From Pseudokineococcus lusitanus (GTDB taxonomy: Bacteria > Actinomycetota > Actinomycetes > Actinomycetales > Quadrisphaeraceae), in assembly GCF_003751265.1 (NCBI RefSeq), contig NZ_RJKN01000005.1:124001-188000 (forward strand): a stretch of 64,000 nucleotides of DNA, given 5' to 3'. Shown here one piece after another: positions 1-7,110 of the stretch. Every line of letters begins with the position of its first letter. Within the stretch, counting starts at the first letter, position 1. Under the pieces are notes generated by a model. That model was given only the letters and a program-made list of their open reading frames with translations. It had not been told where the DNA came from and did no database searches. The translations under genes were made by a program, and so were the position numbers.

Positions 1-1
1 G

Positions 2-544
2 GCGCGGCTGACGACCGCGCGCCGGGCGGCGGACGCCGTCGTCCTGCGGGAGGAGGCCCAGCGGCTGGCGGCCGCCCGCGCCGCCGAGGAGGGCGCCGCC
101 CGGCTCGCGGCGGCGCGCGCCGACGTCGGCCCGCTCCTGGAGCGCGTCGTCGCCGGGGTGCCGCTGCCGCTGCCGCCCGACGCCGCCGCCGAGGCCCGCG
201 CGGGCGCCCGGCGGCTGCGGGCCCGGCTGGTCCACGGGGGCGGCGGCACGTGGCTGGAGGAGGCGGTCCTCGCCGAGGACGCCTCGGCCGCCGTCGTCGT
301 CCGCTCGGCCGGCGGTGACGCGCCCGCGCACCTCCACGCGCCGCTGCTCGCCCTCGTCCGCCGCGCCGTCGCCCGCGGGGCCGACCTCTCGGTGACGCTC
401 GTCCCGGGCGGCGCCGTCCTCGCCGTCCGGGGCGACCCGGGCCTGCGCGCGGACGACGTCGCCGAGGACCTCCGGGCCGACCTCGGCTCGCCGCCCTGGG
501 TCGTCGAGGGCGACCTGCTCGTGCTCGAGGTGGGCGTCCCGTGA
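2..544 (+). CDS. C-terminal part of a probable sensor protein (partial)
   Basis: The reading frame is open from base 2 to the TGA at 542-544, so the start lies left of the window. The visible 180 residues begin with an Ala/Arg/Glu-rich helical stretch and end in an alternating hydrophobic and acidic segment, like the tail of a histidine-kinase ATPase domain. I see no clear N, G1 or G2 box, so kinase activity cannot be claimed. The stop overlaps by 4 bp (GTGA) the start of a LuxR-family response regulator, so the two are almost certainly cotranscribed partners. The sensor role is inferred from that coupling; a non-kinase signalling protein remains possible. Confidence 0.6.
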   Translation, partial: ARLTTARRAADAVVLREEAQRLAAARAAEEGAARLAAARADVGPLLERVVAGVPLPLPPDAAAEARAGARRLRARLVHGGGGTWLEEAVLAEDASAAVVVRSAGGDAPAHLHAPLLALVRRAVARGADLSVTLVPGGAVLAVRGDPGLRADDVAEDLRADLGSPPWVVEGDLLVLEVGVP

Positions 545-1206
545 GCAGCGCCGCGCCGGACCGGGTCCGGGTGGCGGTCGTCGACGACCACCCGGTGATC
601 CTCGACGGCGTCGCCGCGTGGATGGCGTCGGCCGCCGACGTGGAGCTCGTCGGCGCCCACGGCTCGCTGGCGCTGCTGCGGGGCTCGCCCGCCCACCCCG
701 TCGACGTCGTCGTGCTCGACCTCCTGCTCGACGACGTGCCCGTGACGGCGCTCGAGGTGGCGGGCCTCGTGGCGGAGGGGAGCGCCGTCGTCGTCATGAG
801 CGCCGACGCCGACCCGGGCTCGGTGCAGCGCTCCGTCGAGGCAGGGGCCCTGTCCTTCCTGCCGAAGGCGAGCGGGCGGGACGAGCTTCTCGCCGCGGTC
901 CGCGCGGCGGCGGCGGGGGAGGCGCACGTGACGCCGGCGCTGGCCGAGGTGCTGGCGGCGGGGGAGGGGCGCCGCCCGCCGCTGAGCCCGCAGGAGAGCC
1001 GGGCCCTCGTGCTCTTCGGCTCCGGGCTGCTGCTGCGCACGGTGGCCCGGCGGATGGGCGTCGGCGAGGCGACGGTGCGGACGTACCTGCAGCGCGCGCG
1101 GCAGAAGTACGCCGAGCACGGCGTGCGGCTCGAGGGCCGGGTGGCGATGTACGAGGCCGGGCGCCGGGACGGCTGGGCGGACGAGGTGGGGCCGGGAAGC
1201 CGCTGA
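541..1206 (+). CDS. NarL/FixJ-family response regulator
   Basis: The 221-residue protein has a CheY-like receiver at about residues 10-125, with the DD pair in VVDDHP, the phospho-acceptor Asp in VVVLDLL, the switch Ser in VVVMSAD and the conserved Lys in FLPKAS. A LuxR-type helix-turn-helix follows at about 145-205 (PLSPQESRAL ... GEATVRTYLQRARQKY). This is the usual NarL/FixJ layout and length. It starts with GTG inside the stop of the upstream gene, so it is translationally coupled to the probable sensor. It should bind DNA after phosphorylation by that partner. No target operator is obvious. It ends at a strong hairpin shared with the convergent lipoprotein gene. Confidence 0.92.
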   Translation: MSSAAPDRVRVAVVDDHPVILDGVAAWMASAADVELVGAHGSLALLRGSPAHPVDVVVLDLLLDDVPVTALEVAGLVAEGSAVVVMSADADPGSVQRSVEAGALSFLPKASGRDELLAAVRAAAAGEAHVTPALAEVLAAGEGRRPPLSPQESRALVLFGSGLLLRTVARRMGVGEATVRTYLQRARQKYAEHGVRLEGRVAMYEAGRRDGWADEVGPGSR

Positions 1207-1224
1207 CCGGTCCCGCCCCCCGAG

Positions 1225-1268
1225 CCTCGGCACGAGTTCCGCCGTGCAGGGCGGATCTCGTGCCGAGG
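1225..1268. terminator. Bidirectional terminator hairpin
   Basis: A perfect 12-bp inverted repeat (1225-1236 with 1257-1268) encloses a second 6-bp pair (1238-1243 with 1250-1255) around a short loop. It lies between the convergent response-regulator gene and the lipoprotein gene, so it can terminate both. There is no U-tract, as is common in high-GC actinomycetes. Confidence 0.75.
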
Positions 1269-1275
1269 CCCCGCC

Positions 1276-1848
1276 TCAGCCGAGGGGGTAGACGCCGGCA
1301 CGCACCCGCAGACCGTCCACGGTCGCCTCGACGACCCCGAGGTCGGCGAGGTCCGGGAGGCTCGAGCGGTCGACGGCGACGACGGTCCGGTACGCGTTGT
1401 AGTCGTCCGTGCACCCGCCCGTGGGCGAGTACTCGTCCTCGTCGAAGGCCAGCGTCGCCCCGTCGGCGCTGGTGCCCACGCCGGCGAGCCAGCCCGGGCA
1501 GGTGCCCGACTCGCCCGACGACCAAAGCGCGAGGACCTGCTCGTCGAGGTCGACGTCGGACAGGTCGCCGTAGAGGCCGACGTCCCGGGGGTCGCCGTCC
1601 CGCGCCGGCAGTCCGTCGGGGACCGCGGCGTCCCACAGCGCCCGGGCGGCGGCCTCGTCGGCGGCCACCTCGAAGAGGGCGAAGGCCTCCTCGGGGAAGG
1701 GCTGCCCGTCCCGCCAGCCGTCGACCTTCGCCAGCGTCCGGACGCCGCCCGCGGCCGCGGGGTCGCCGGTGCCGCAGGCGGTGAGGGCGGCCAGCACGGC
1801 GACGAGGAGGACGGCGCGGGGGCGGGCGGGGGCGCGGGACGTCGGCAC
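1276..1848 (-). CDS. Predicted lipoprotein, paralogue A
   Basis: The 190-residue product starts at a GTG (VPTSRAP...) and carries a lipoprotein signal: basic N-terminus, hydrophobic run and the lipobox LTAC near residue 27, so it should be membrane-anchored outside the cell. The mature part shares long identical blocks with the product at 2582-3235, including TLAKVDGWR/TLAMVDGWR, GLYGDL, DVDLDEQ and LWSSGESG, plus four cysteines that could form disulfides. The start is chosen because the paralogue begins at the equivalent VPT and the bases around both starts are also conserved. No Pfam-level function is recognised. It is convergent with the response regulator. Confidence 0.8.
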   Translation of the reverse strand: MPTSRAPARPRAVLLVAVLAALTACGTGDPAAAGGVRTLAKVDGWRDGQPFPEEAFALFEVAADEAAARALWDAAVPDGLPARDGDPRDVGLYGDLSDVDLDEQVLALWSSGESGTCPGWLAGVGTSADGATLAFDEDEYSPTGGCTDDYNAYRTVVAVDRSSLPDLADLGVVEATVDGLRVRAGVYPLG

Positions 1849-1959
1849 GGCGCTCGGACGGGCGGGCGGCGCCGGCGGTTCCCGCGGCCTCCGCGTCGGG
1901 ACGGCGCGGGCCGGCAGCCGTCCTCGGCGTCCACGGACGGGTGGTCGTCGCGACTCCGC

Positions 1960-2562
1960 GTGGCACGGGAGGGGCTGTGCGGCAGCATCGGCCGGACGGA
2001 CGACGCGCGGGACCGGCTGTCCCCCTTCCTGCTCCCCGACGAGACGCTCGTGTGGACGGGGCGTCCCGACCCGGGGAAGCACCTGGGGCCGGTCGACGTC
2101 TTCCTCGTCCCCTTCGGTGTCTTCTGGCTGGGCTTCTCGATCTTCTGGCTCGTCACGGCGGTCTCCAGCGGCGCGCCCTTCTTCTTCCCCCTCTTCGGGG
2201 TGCCCTTCGTCGCCCTCGGCGTCTACTTCGTCGCCGGGCGCTTCCTCGTCAAGGCGGCGGGCAAGCGCCGGACGGTCTACGGCCTCACGGAGGGTCGTGC
2301 GCTCGTCGCCGAGGGGGAGGGGTCGTTGCAGGAGACGTCGCTCGACCGCACCCCCGTCGACCGACGGCGCTCCCGCGGCGGGCGTCACCTGACGGTGTCC
2401 TTCGGCCGGACGTCGGGCGGGTGGGCGAGCGGGCCCAGCCTCGCCAACTCCGGCATGGGCCCCTTCGACCGGGGCGGCGCCCCCTTCACCTTCTACGACG
2501 TGGCCGACGTGGAGGGCCTCGAGGCCGCGCTGCGGCGGGTGCGCGAGGGCGCCGCCGGCTGA
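1960..2562 (+). CDS. Membrane protein with bacterial PH-like domain
   Basis: The protein is up to 200 residues long. The segment DETLVWTGRPDPGKHL is typical of the start of small actinobacterial PH-domain (YdbS-like) membrane proteins. Two hydrophobic segments follow (about residues 47-68 and 72-92), then a soluble domain containing RTVYGLTEGRAL, the usual first strands of such a domain. No enzymatic motif is visible. The gene sits alone between two minus-strand paralogous lipoprotein genes. The GTG at 1960 is the longest start; a later in-frame start close to DARDRLSPFLL is equally possible. Function unknown, probably envelope-related. Confidence 0.75.
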   Translation: MAREGLCGSIGRTDDARDRLSPFLLPDETLVWTGRPDPGKHLGPVDVFLVPFGVFWLGFSIFWLVTAVSSGAPFFFPLFGVPFVALGVYFVAGRFLVKAAGKRRTVYGLTEGRALVAEGEGSLQETSLDRTPVDRRRSRGGRHLTVSFGRTSGGWASGPSLANSGMGPFDRGGAPFTFYDVADVEGLEAALRRVREGAAG

Positions 2563-2581
2563 GGACGGCCGTCCACGGCCG

Positions 2582-3235
2582 TCAGCCCGGTGCGGAGCAG
2601 CAGGGGAAGGGCGAGACGACCAGGCGCAGGTGGTCGCCGCCCCCGCCGAACGTCCCTCGGGCCGACGGCAGCTCCGCGGGCGGGGGGACGTCGTCGCGGT
2701 CGACCGCCGCCAGCACCTGGTACGGCTGGTAGTCCGCCGTGCAGGTGCCTCCTTCGCCGGCCGTCGTCACCCGCACCACGCTGTCGTCCGTGCGGACGCC
2801 GCCGAACCACGACGGACAGCTCCCGGACTCGCCGGACGACCACAGGACGACGGCCTGCTCGTCGAGGTCGACGTCCGCGAGGTCGCCGTAGAGGCCCGGC
2901 TCGTGCGGGTCGCCGGACCGCACCGGGAGGTCCGCCGGCACGACGGCGTCCCACATCGCACGGACGGTGGCGTCGTCGTACGCGACCTCGAGGACTCCGA
3001 AGGCGTCCGCGGGCGCAGCGCCGACGATCGAGCCGTCGGGGGAGCCGCGGAGCTCCTCGCGCCAGCCGTCGACCATCGCCAGCGTCCGCGGCGCCAGGGG
3101 CGGCTCGGGCGACGGCGTGGGCTGCGCCGGCGCGGGGCCGCCGCCGCAGCCGACGGGGAGCAGCGCCGCGGCGGCGAGCACGAGGACGGCGGGGCGCACG
3201 CGCCCCGGGGACGAGGAGGCTCCGGCGGTCGGCAC
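2582..3235 (-). CDS. Predicted lipoprotein, paralogue B
   Basis: This 217-residue product is the longer paralogue of the product at 1276-1848. It has a signal segment ending in PVGC near residue 30, a short Pro/Ser spacer, then the shared blocks TLAMVDGWR, GLYGDLADVDLDEQ and WSSGESGSCPSW. It keeps several cysteines, including a terminal FPCCSAPG that the shorter copy lacks. The region just upstream of the start (GTCGGCACGGCGCT on the plus strand) is nearly identical to the same position in the first copy, so the duplication included the start region. It is convergent with the PH-domain gene, with 19 bp between them. Function unknown. Confidence 0.8.
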   Translation of the reverse strand: MPTAGASSSPGRVRPAVLVLAAAALLPVGCGGGPAPAQPTPSPEPPLAPRTLAMVDGWREELRGSPDGSIVGAAPADAFGVLEVAYDDATVRAMWDAVVPADLPVRSGDPHEPGLYGDLADVDLDEQAVVLWSSGESGSCPSWFGGVRTDDSVVRVTTAGEGGTCTADYQPYQVLAAVDRDDVPPPAELPSARGTFGGGGDHLRLVVSPFPCCSAPG

Positions 3236-3324
3236 GGCGCTCCGACGCGGCCCGGCCCGGCGGGGTTCCCGGCCACCGCGGCGCCGTCGGGAACACGGCC
3301 CGCCCGGCGCGCGCTGCAGCCGCC

Positions 3325-4449
3325 ATGACGGCGACCCCGGAGACCACCCCGCCCGCCGACGCGCCGGAGGCCGAGGCCCCCGCCGTCCCGGGCGGCCTGG
3401 ACCCCTCGCCGCTGCTGGACCGCCCTGGCGCCGTCCCCGCCGAGGGTCTCGACGCCGGGACCGCCTGGCACTACGGCGACCCCGTCCGCGAGCAGCGCCT
3501 GCTCGGCGAGGGCCTCGCCGTCGTCGACCTGTCGACCCGCGGGGTCGTCCGCGTCACGGGCCCGGACCGGCTGACGTGGCTGCACTCCCTCACGACCCAG
3601 GACCTCGGCGGCCTCGCGCCCCGCACGAGCGCCGAGGCGCTGCTGCTGAGCCCCAAGGGTCACGTCGAGCAGTCGCTGCACGTCGTCGACGACGGCGACG
3701 CGGCGTGGATCACCGTCGAGCCCGGGCACCAGGCGGCGCTCGTCGCCTTCCTCGAGCGGATGCGGTTCATGCTCCGCGTCGAGGTGACGGACATGACCGG
3801 CGAGGTCGCCGTCCTCGGCGAGCCGGTCCGCCGCGAGGGTGCCCCCGGCGAGCCGCCCGCGTGGGTCGACCCGTGGCCGACCACCGCACCCCTCGGCGTC
3901 TCGTACAGCCCGGTGCCGGACGCCGAGCACCCCGGCGCGGACCGGGCCTGGCGCGAGGTGCTCGTGCCCCGCGACGGCCTCGCGGCCGCCGTGGGCGACC
4001 GCGACCTCGCCGGCACCTGGGCGGCCGAGGCGCTGCGCGTCGAGGCCTGGCGCCCGCGCATGGGTGCCGAGACCGACCACCGCACCATCCCGCACGAGCT
4101 GGACTGGCTGCGGACGGCGGTCCACCTCCGCAAGGGGTGCTACCGCGGGCAGGAGACGGTCGCCCGCGTCCACAACCTCGGCCGCCCGCCGCGGCGACTG
4201 GTGATGCTGCACCTCGACGGCTCGGGCCACGACCTCCCGCCGGCCGGGTCGCCCGTGTCCCTGCGGGGGGACGACGGCGCCCCCGGCCGCGCCGTCGGCG
4301 CCGTGACCACGTCCGCCCGCCACCACGAGCTGGGCCCGGTCGGGCTCGCCGTCGTCAAGCGGTCGGTGCCCGCGGACGCCGTCCTGCTCGTCGGCGTGCC
4401 GACCGGCGGCGTCGTCACCGCCGCGCAGGAGGTCGTCGTCGCGCCCTGA
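3325..4449 (+). CDS. ygfZ: YgfZ/GcvT-family folate-binding protein
   Basis: The 374-residue protein belongs to the YgfZ branch of the aminomethyltransferase (GcvT) fold. The signature Cys motif appears as RKGCYRGQETVAR at about residue 270, and the N-terminal region (RVTGPDRLTWLHSLTTQDL) matches the GcvT-like folate-binding core. YgfZ proteins help build or repair certain Fe-S enzymes in the cytoplasm. The ATG at 3325 is followed by a Pro/Ala-rich extension before the fold. It leads a run of plus-strand genes (two small membrane proteins, a nitrobindin-like protein and an anchored helical protein), a neighbourhood that recurs in actinomycetes. Confidence 0.9.
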   Translation: MTATPETTPPADAPEAEAPAVPGGLDPSPLLDRPGAVPAEGLDAGTAWHYGDPVREQRLLGEGLAVVDLSTRGVVRVTGPDRLTWLHSLTTQDLGGLAPRTSAEALLLSPKGHVEQSLHVVDDGDAAWITVEPGHQAALVAFLERMRFMLRVEVTDMTGEVAVLGEPVRREGAPGEPPAWVDPWPTTAPLGVSYSPVPDAEHPGADRAWREVLVPRDGLAAAVGDRDLAGTWAAEALRVEAWRPRMGAETDHRTIPHELDWLRTAVHLRKGCYRGQETVARVHNLGRPPRRLVMLHLDGSGHDLPPAGSPVSLRGDDGAPGRAVGAVTTSARHHELGPVGLAVVKRSVPADAVLLVGVPTGGVVTAAQEVVVAP

Positions 4450-4531
4450 CGCCGCCGCCTCGGGGACCGCCGGTCGGGGGGTCGCCCGCCCCGGTCCGGC
4501 AGGGACGTCCGCGCGCTCCGCCGGCAGCGCC

Positions 4532-4537
4532 TACGGT
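4532..4537 (+). promoter_or_regulatory. -10 box of a leaderless promoter
   Basis: TACGGT lies exactly 6 nt before the GTG at 4544, the spacing expected when the transcript starts at the first base of the start codon. Confidence 0.55.
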
Positions 4538-4543
4538 CGTGCG

Positions 4544-4837
4544 GTGCTGGTCATCGGCGTCGTGCTCGCGGCGCTCCTCGTGGCGACGGGGGTGGCGCTC
4601 CTGCGGCCAGGGCCGCTCGCCGTGGTCGCGGTGGTCGCCGCCGGGGTGGCCTGGTGGCTCGTCAACGGCCCCGTCGAGGGGGCCGTCCTCCACGTCGTGA
4701 CGCCGACGCACGGCCTCACCGTGGCCGACCTGCTCGTGCCGCCGCTCGTCGGGCTCGCCGTGCTGGCGGCCGTCCGCCGTCGCCGTGCCGCGTCTCACGC
4801 CCGGGCGGCCCGGACCGCCACGGGCCGACGCGGCTAG
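4544..4837 (+). CDS. Small membrane protein of unknown function
   Basis: The 97-residue protein has three hydrophobic stretches at about residues 2-20, 24-43 and 62-78 and ends in an Arg/Ala-rich cytoplasmic-type tail. No family is recognised. A TACGGT -10 box 6 nt upstream of the GTG supports this start and a leaderless transcript. The gene follows ygfZ by 94 bp and is followed within 10 bp by another small membrane protein gene. Confidence 0.65.
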   Translation: MLVIGVVLAALLVATGVALLRPGPLAVVAVVAAGVAWWLVNGPVEGAVLHVVTPTHGLTVADLLVPPLVGLAVLAAVRRRRAASHARAARTATGRRG

Positions 4838-4840
4838 GGT
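4835..4840 (+). promoter_or_regulatory. -10 box of a leaderless promoter
   Basis: TAGGGT lies 6 nt before the ATG at 4847, the same geometry as the box before 4544. Confidence 0.55.
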
Positions 4841-4846
4841 GCCCCC

Positions 4847-4975
4847 ATGGACGTCTCGTCGATCGACCTGCACGCGCTGGAGCTGTTCTTCACGTCGCTG
4901 CTCGTCATCGCCTCCCTCGTCATCGGCTGGTTCTCGGTGTACGTGGTCTACAAGCTCTTCACCGGTCAGCGCTGA
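4847..4975 (+). CDS. 42-residue single-span membrane protein
   Basis: A short ORF starts at the ATG at 4847 and encodes 42 residues beginning MDVSSIDLHALELFFTS. One strong transmembrane helix spans about residues 14-36 and is followed by a short basic tail (YKLFTGQR). Coding is supported by a TAGGGT -10 box 6 nt upstream, the reading-frame codon bias and a 2-bp gap to the next gene, which starts with GTG at 4978. It is probably cotranscribed with the nitrobindin-like gene. No function is recognised. It is easily missed because of its size. Confidence 0.75.
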   Translation: MDVSSIDLHALELFFTSLLVIASLVIGWFSVYVVYKLFTGQR

Positions 4976-4977
4976 CC

Positions 4978-5487
4978 GTGCCCTTCGAGATCCGGGTCGA
5001 CCTCCCGCCCTCGATGGTGCCCCTCGCCTGGATGGAGGGGCGGTGGGAGGGCGTCGGCGTCGCCGCGCTGCCCGGCGGCGAGGAGCGGCAGTTCGGCCAG
5101 GAGGTCGTCATGGCGCACGACGGCCTGGGCCACCTCACGTACCGCTCCCAGAGCTGGTACCTCGGCGAGGACGGCACGCCCGGTGACCCGCTGACCTCCG
5201 AGCAGGGCGTCTGGCGCTCCGGTGACGACGGCTCCGGCGGCCTGCAGGTGGAGCTGCTGCTCGCGCTGCCCGAGGGCGCCGTCGAGATCTACGTCGGCAA
5301 GGCCGCCGGCACGAAGATCGAGCTGGCCTCCGACCTCGTGGCGCGCACCTCCTCCAGCACCGGGGACACGACCGCCGCCCGCCGGATCTACGGCCAGGTC
5401 GAGGGCGACCTCCTGTGGGCGCACGACGTCGCCACCGCCGGCACGCCCATGCGCTCCGTCGCGTCGGCGAGGCTCACGAAGGTCTGA
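4978..5487 (+). CDS. Nitrobindin-like FABP-family protein lacking the heme histidine
   Basis: The 169-residue product is a beta-barrel protein of the nitrobindin/UPF0678 family. The N-terminal signature appears as MEGRWEGVGV (family pattern GxWxGxG) at about residues 18-27. Nitrobindins bind heme iron through a His near the C-terminus, in a context like PLQDHLAAVL. Here the matching segment is GTPMRSVASARL, with no His. This places it with the ferric-nitrobindin-like group annotated as lacking the ligand, so heme or NO chemistry should not be assumed. It starts 2 bp after the small membrane gene, and its TGATG junction overlaps the next gene by 1 bp. Confidence 0.85.
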   Translation: MPFEIRVDLPPSMVPLAWMEGRWEGVGVAALPGGEERQFGQEVVMAHDGLGHLTYRSQSWYLGEDGTPGDPLTSEQGVWRSGDDGSGGLQVELLLALPEGAVEIYVGKAAGTKIELASDLVARTSSSTGDTTAARRIYGQVEGDLLWAHDVATAGTPMRSVASARLTKV

Positions 5488-6239
5488 TGCGGCGCGTCGT
5501 CGGCGGGGTCCTCCTCGTCGGGACCCTCCTCGTCCTCGTGGCCGCGGCCTGGACCGCCTCGCGCGGGTGGGTGGCCTACTCCGCGCTGCAGCGCGTGCGC
5601 GACGAGGTGCCGTCCCTCGTCGACGCCGTCACCGCCGCCGACCCCGACCGCGTGGCCGCCTCGGCCGCCCGGGTACGGGCGGACACCGAGGAGGCCCGCC
5701 GGGCCACGCAGGACCCGCTGTGGCGTCTCGCGTCCCGCTTCCCCCTCGGCGGGGAGAACCTCGAGGCATTGACGACGACGTCGACGGCCGTCGACGGGCT
5801 CGCCGACGACGGCCTGCCGGCCCTCGAGCAGGTGGTCACCGGCGTCGACGAGGCCCGGACGTCGCTCCGCGCCGTCGCCGGGCTCGACGTCTCCGCGCTC
5901 GACGACGCCGCGTCGGCGCTGCGGGACGCCGTCGGGGCGCTGCCCGCCGTCGAGGAGGCCACCTCGACCGCCCGGGCGCAGATCGCCACCGTCGAGGGCG
6001 AGCACCTCCTGCCCGAGGTGGAGCAGGCCCGCGACCAGATGCTCGACGTCCTCGACCTCGGCGCGCGCGCCGAGGAGCTGCTCGCGACGGTCGACGTCCC
6101 GCCGCAGGTGCTCGCGCCCCTGCAGGGGCTGCGGTCGCCCACCGCGGAGGACGTCCGCGACATCGACGGGGAGGTCGTGCCGGACGCCGTCGAGGACGGG
6201 CTGCGCCGCCTGCGGGACGCGCTGCCCGGCCTGGGCTGA
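5487..6239 (+). CDS. Membrane-anchored alpha-helical protein, DUF4012-like start
   Basis: The 250-residue protein has one N-terminal transmembrane helix at about residues 4-25, then a long Ala/Glu/Asp-rich helical region. The segment DPLWRLASRFPLGGENL near residue 75 resembles the N-terminal part of DUF4012 proteins, which are usually two to three times longer; the large C-terminal portion of that family is absent. The rest looks like coiled coil. The ATG overlaps the previous stop (TGATG), so translation is coupled. It probably faces the outside of the membrane. No catalytic motif is seen. Its 3' end carries a strong terminator hairpin. Confidence 0.7.
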   Translation: MRRVVGGVLLVGTLLVLVAAAWTASRGWVAYSALQRVRDEVPSLVDAVTAADPDRVAASAARVRADTEEARRATQDPLWRLASRFPLGGENLEALTTTSTAVDGLADDGLPALEQVVTGVDEARTSLRAVAGLDVSALDDAASALRDAVGALPAVEEATSTARAQIATVEGEHLLPEVEQARDQMLDVLDLGARAEELLATVDVPPQVLAPLQGLRSPTAEDVRDIDGEVVPDAVEDGLRRLRDALPGLG

Positions 6240-6249
6240 CACGGCCGGC

Positions 6250-6279
6250 GCCGTCCCCGGGCGGGTGCCCGGGGACGGC
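6250..6279. terminator. Bidirectional terminator hairpin
   Basis: A perfect 12-bp inverted repeat (6250-6261 with 6268-6279) has a 6-nt loop and lies between two convergent genes ending at 6239 (+) and 6286 (-). Confidence 0.8.
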
Positions 6280-6285
6280 CCGGGC

Positions 6286-7017
6286 TCAGAAGTCGCCGCC
6301 GCCGAGGTCGCCGCCCCCGCCGTCGAAGAAGCCCCCGTCGCCGCCGAAGAGGCCGCCGCCGTCGCCCGCACCGGGGTCGACGCCGCCGAGGTCGCCCGCG
6401 CCGGGGTCGCCGACGTCGCCCGCGCCGTCCGCCCCGTCAGCACCGCCGAGGTCGCCCCCGTCGGCGCCGTCGGCCGCCACGTCGGCGCCGGGGTCGCCGA
6501 AGCCGTCGCCGAACAGGGACGACGCCACGGCGCTGCCGATGACGACGCCCGCGACGGTGCCGAGCAGGCTCCCGCCGACGACCGTCCCGAGGCCGGGCCC
6601 GGCGGCCCCGCCGCGCCGGCCGAGCGTGCGCTCGAGCGTCCCGGGCTCGCGGACCTCCGCGCGGGTGGCCATCCGGGCGAGGTCGCGCGGGGCGTCGGAG
6701 GTGCCGCGCTCGGCCGGGGGCACCTGCTCGCCGAGCTCGGCCAGCACCTGCCGGCGCTGCTCCGGCGTCAGCTTCTCGAAGGCCTCCGCGTGCGCCTCCT
6801 CGACCGCCTCCGGCGGCGCGGTCCGCAGCATGTAGCGGTAGCGCTCGACGGCGACCTCGTCCTCGCTGCGCCCCGCGCCGGCACGGGGGCTGCCGCCCGG
6901 GCCGCCGGCGGGGGCGCCGTAGCCGGGCGGCGGGTCCTGCCGGAAGGAGCCGGGAGCGCGGCCGGCGTCCCGCCGGGGCTCCTCCTCACGGCCGAGCAGC
7001 TTGTCGAGCAGTCCCAC
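6286..7017 (-). CDS. Protein with acidic Gly/Asp-rich tail and hydrophobic Gly-rich segment
   Basis: The 243-residue product starts with GTG at 7017 (VGLLDKLLGREEEP), supported by GGAGG 6 nt upstream; an ATG 15 codons earlier has no such site. Residues 1-50 are a short amphipathic helix and a Pro/Gly linker. Residues 50-120 form a charged helical domain (YRYMLRTAPPEAVEEAHAE, LTPEQRRQVL). A Gly/Ala/Val hydrophobic stretch (GTVVGGSLLGTVAGVVIGSA) could insert in or bind membranes. The last 75 residues are almost entirely Gly, Asp and Ala with a few Phe. This layout is common in uncharacterised actinobacterial proteins; no activity is known to me. Confidence 0.75.
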   Translation of the reverse strand: MGLLDKLLGREEEPRRDAGRAPGSFRQDPPPGYGAPAGGPGGSPRAGAGRSEDEVAVERYRYMLRTAPPEAVEEAHAEAFEKLTPEQRRQVLAELGEQVPPAERGTSDAPRDLARMATRAEVREPGTLERTLGRRGGAAGPGLGTVVGGSLLGTVAGVVIGSAVASSLFGDGFGDPGADVAADGADGGDLGGADGADGAGDVGDPGAGDLGGVDPGAGDGGGLFGGDGGFFDGGGGDLGGGDF

Positions 7018-7110
7018 GGGGCGCCTCCGGTCGTCGTCGTCCGCGCGGGACGTCGCCCGCACGGCCGCCCGGGCAGGGTGCCCGGGCGGGGCGGCGCGGC
7101 CGGCGACGCC

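Noticed and set aside
618-1784. Long Arg/Ala/Pro-rich ORF across the response regulator and lipoprotein A
   Set aside because: It is a frame shadow: extreme Arg/Pro composition, it crosses a terminator and overlaps two clear genes.
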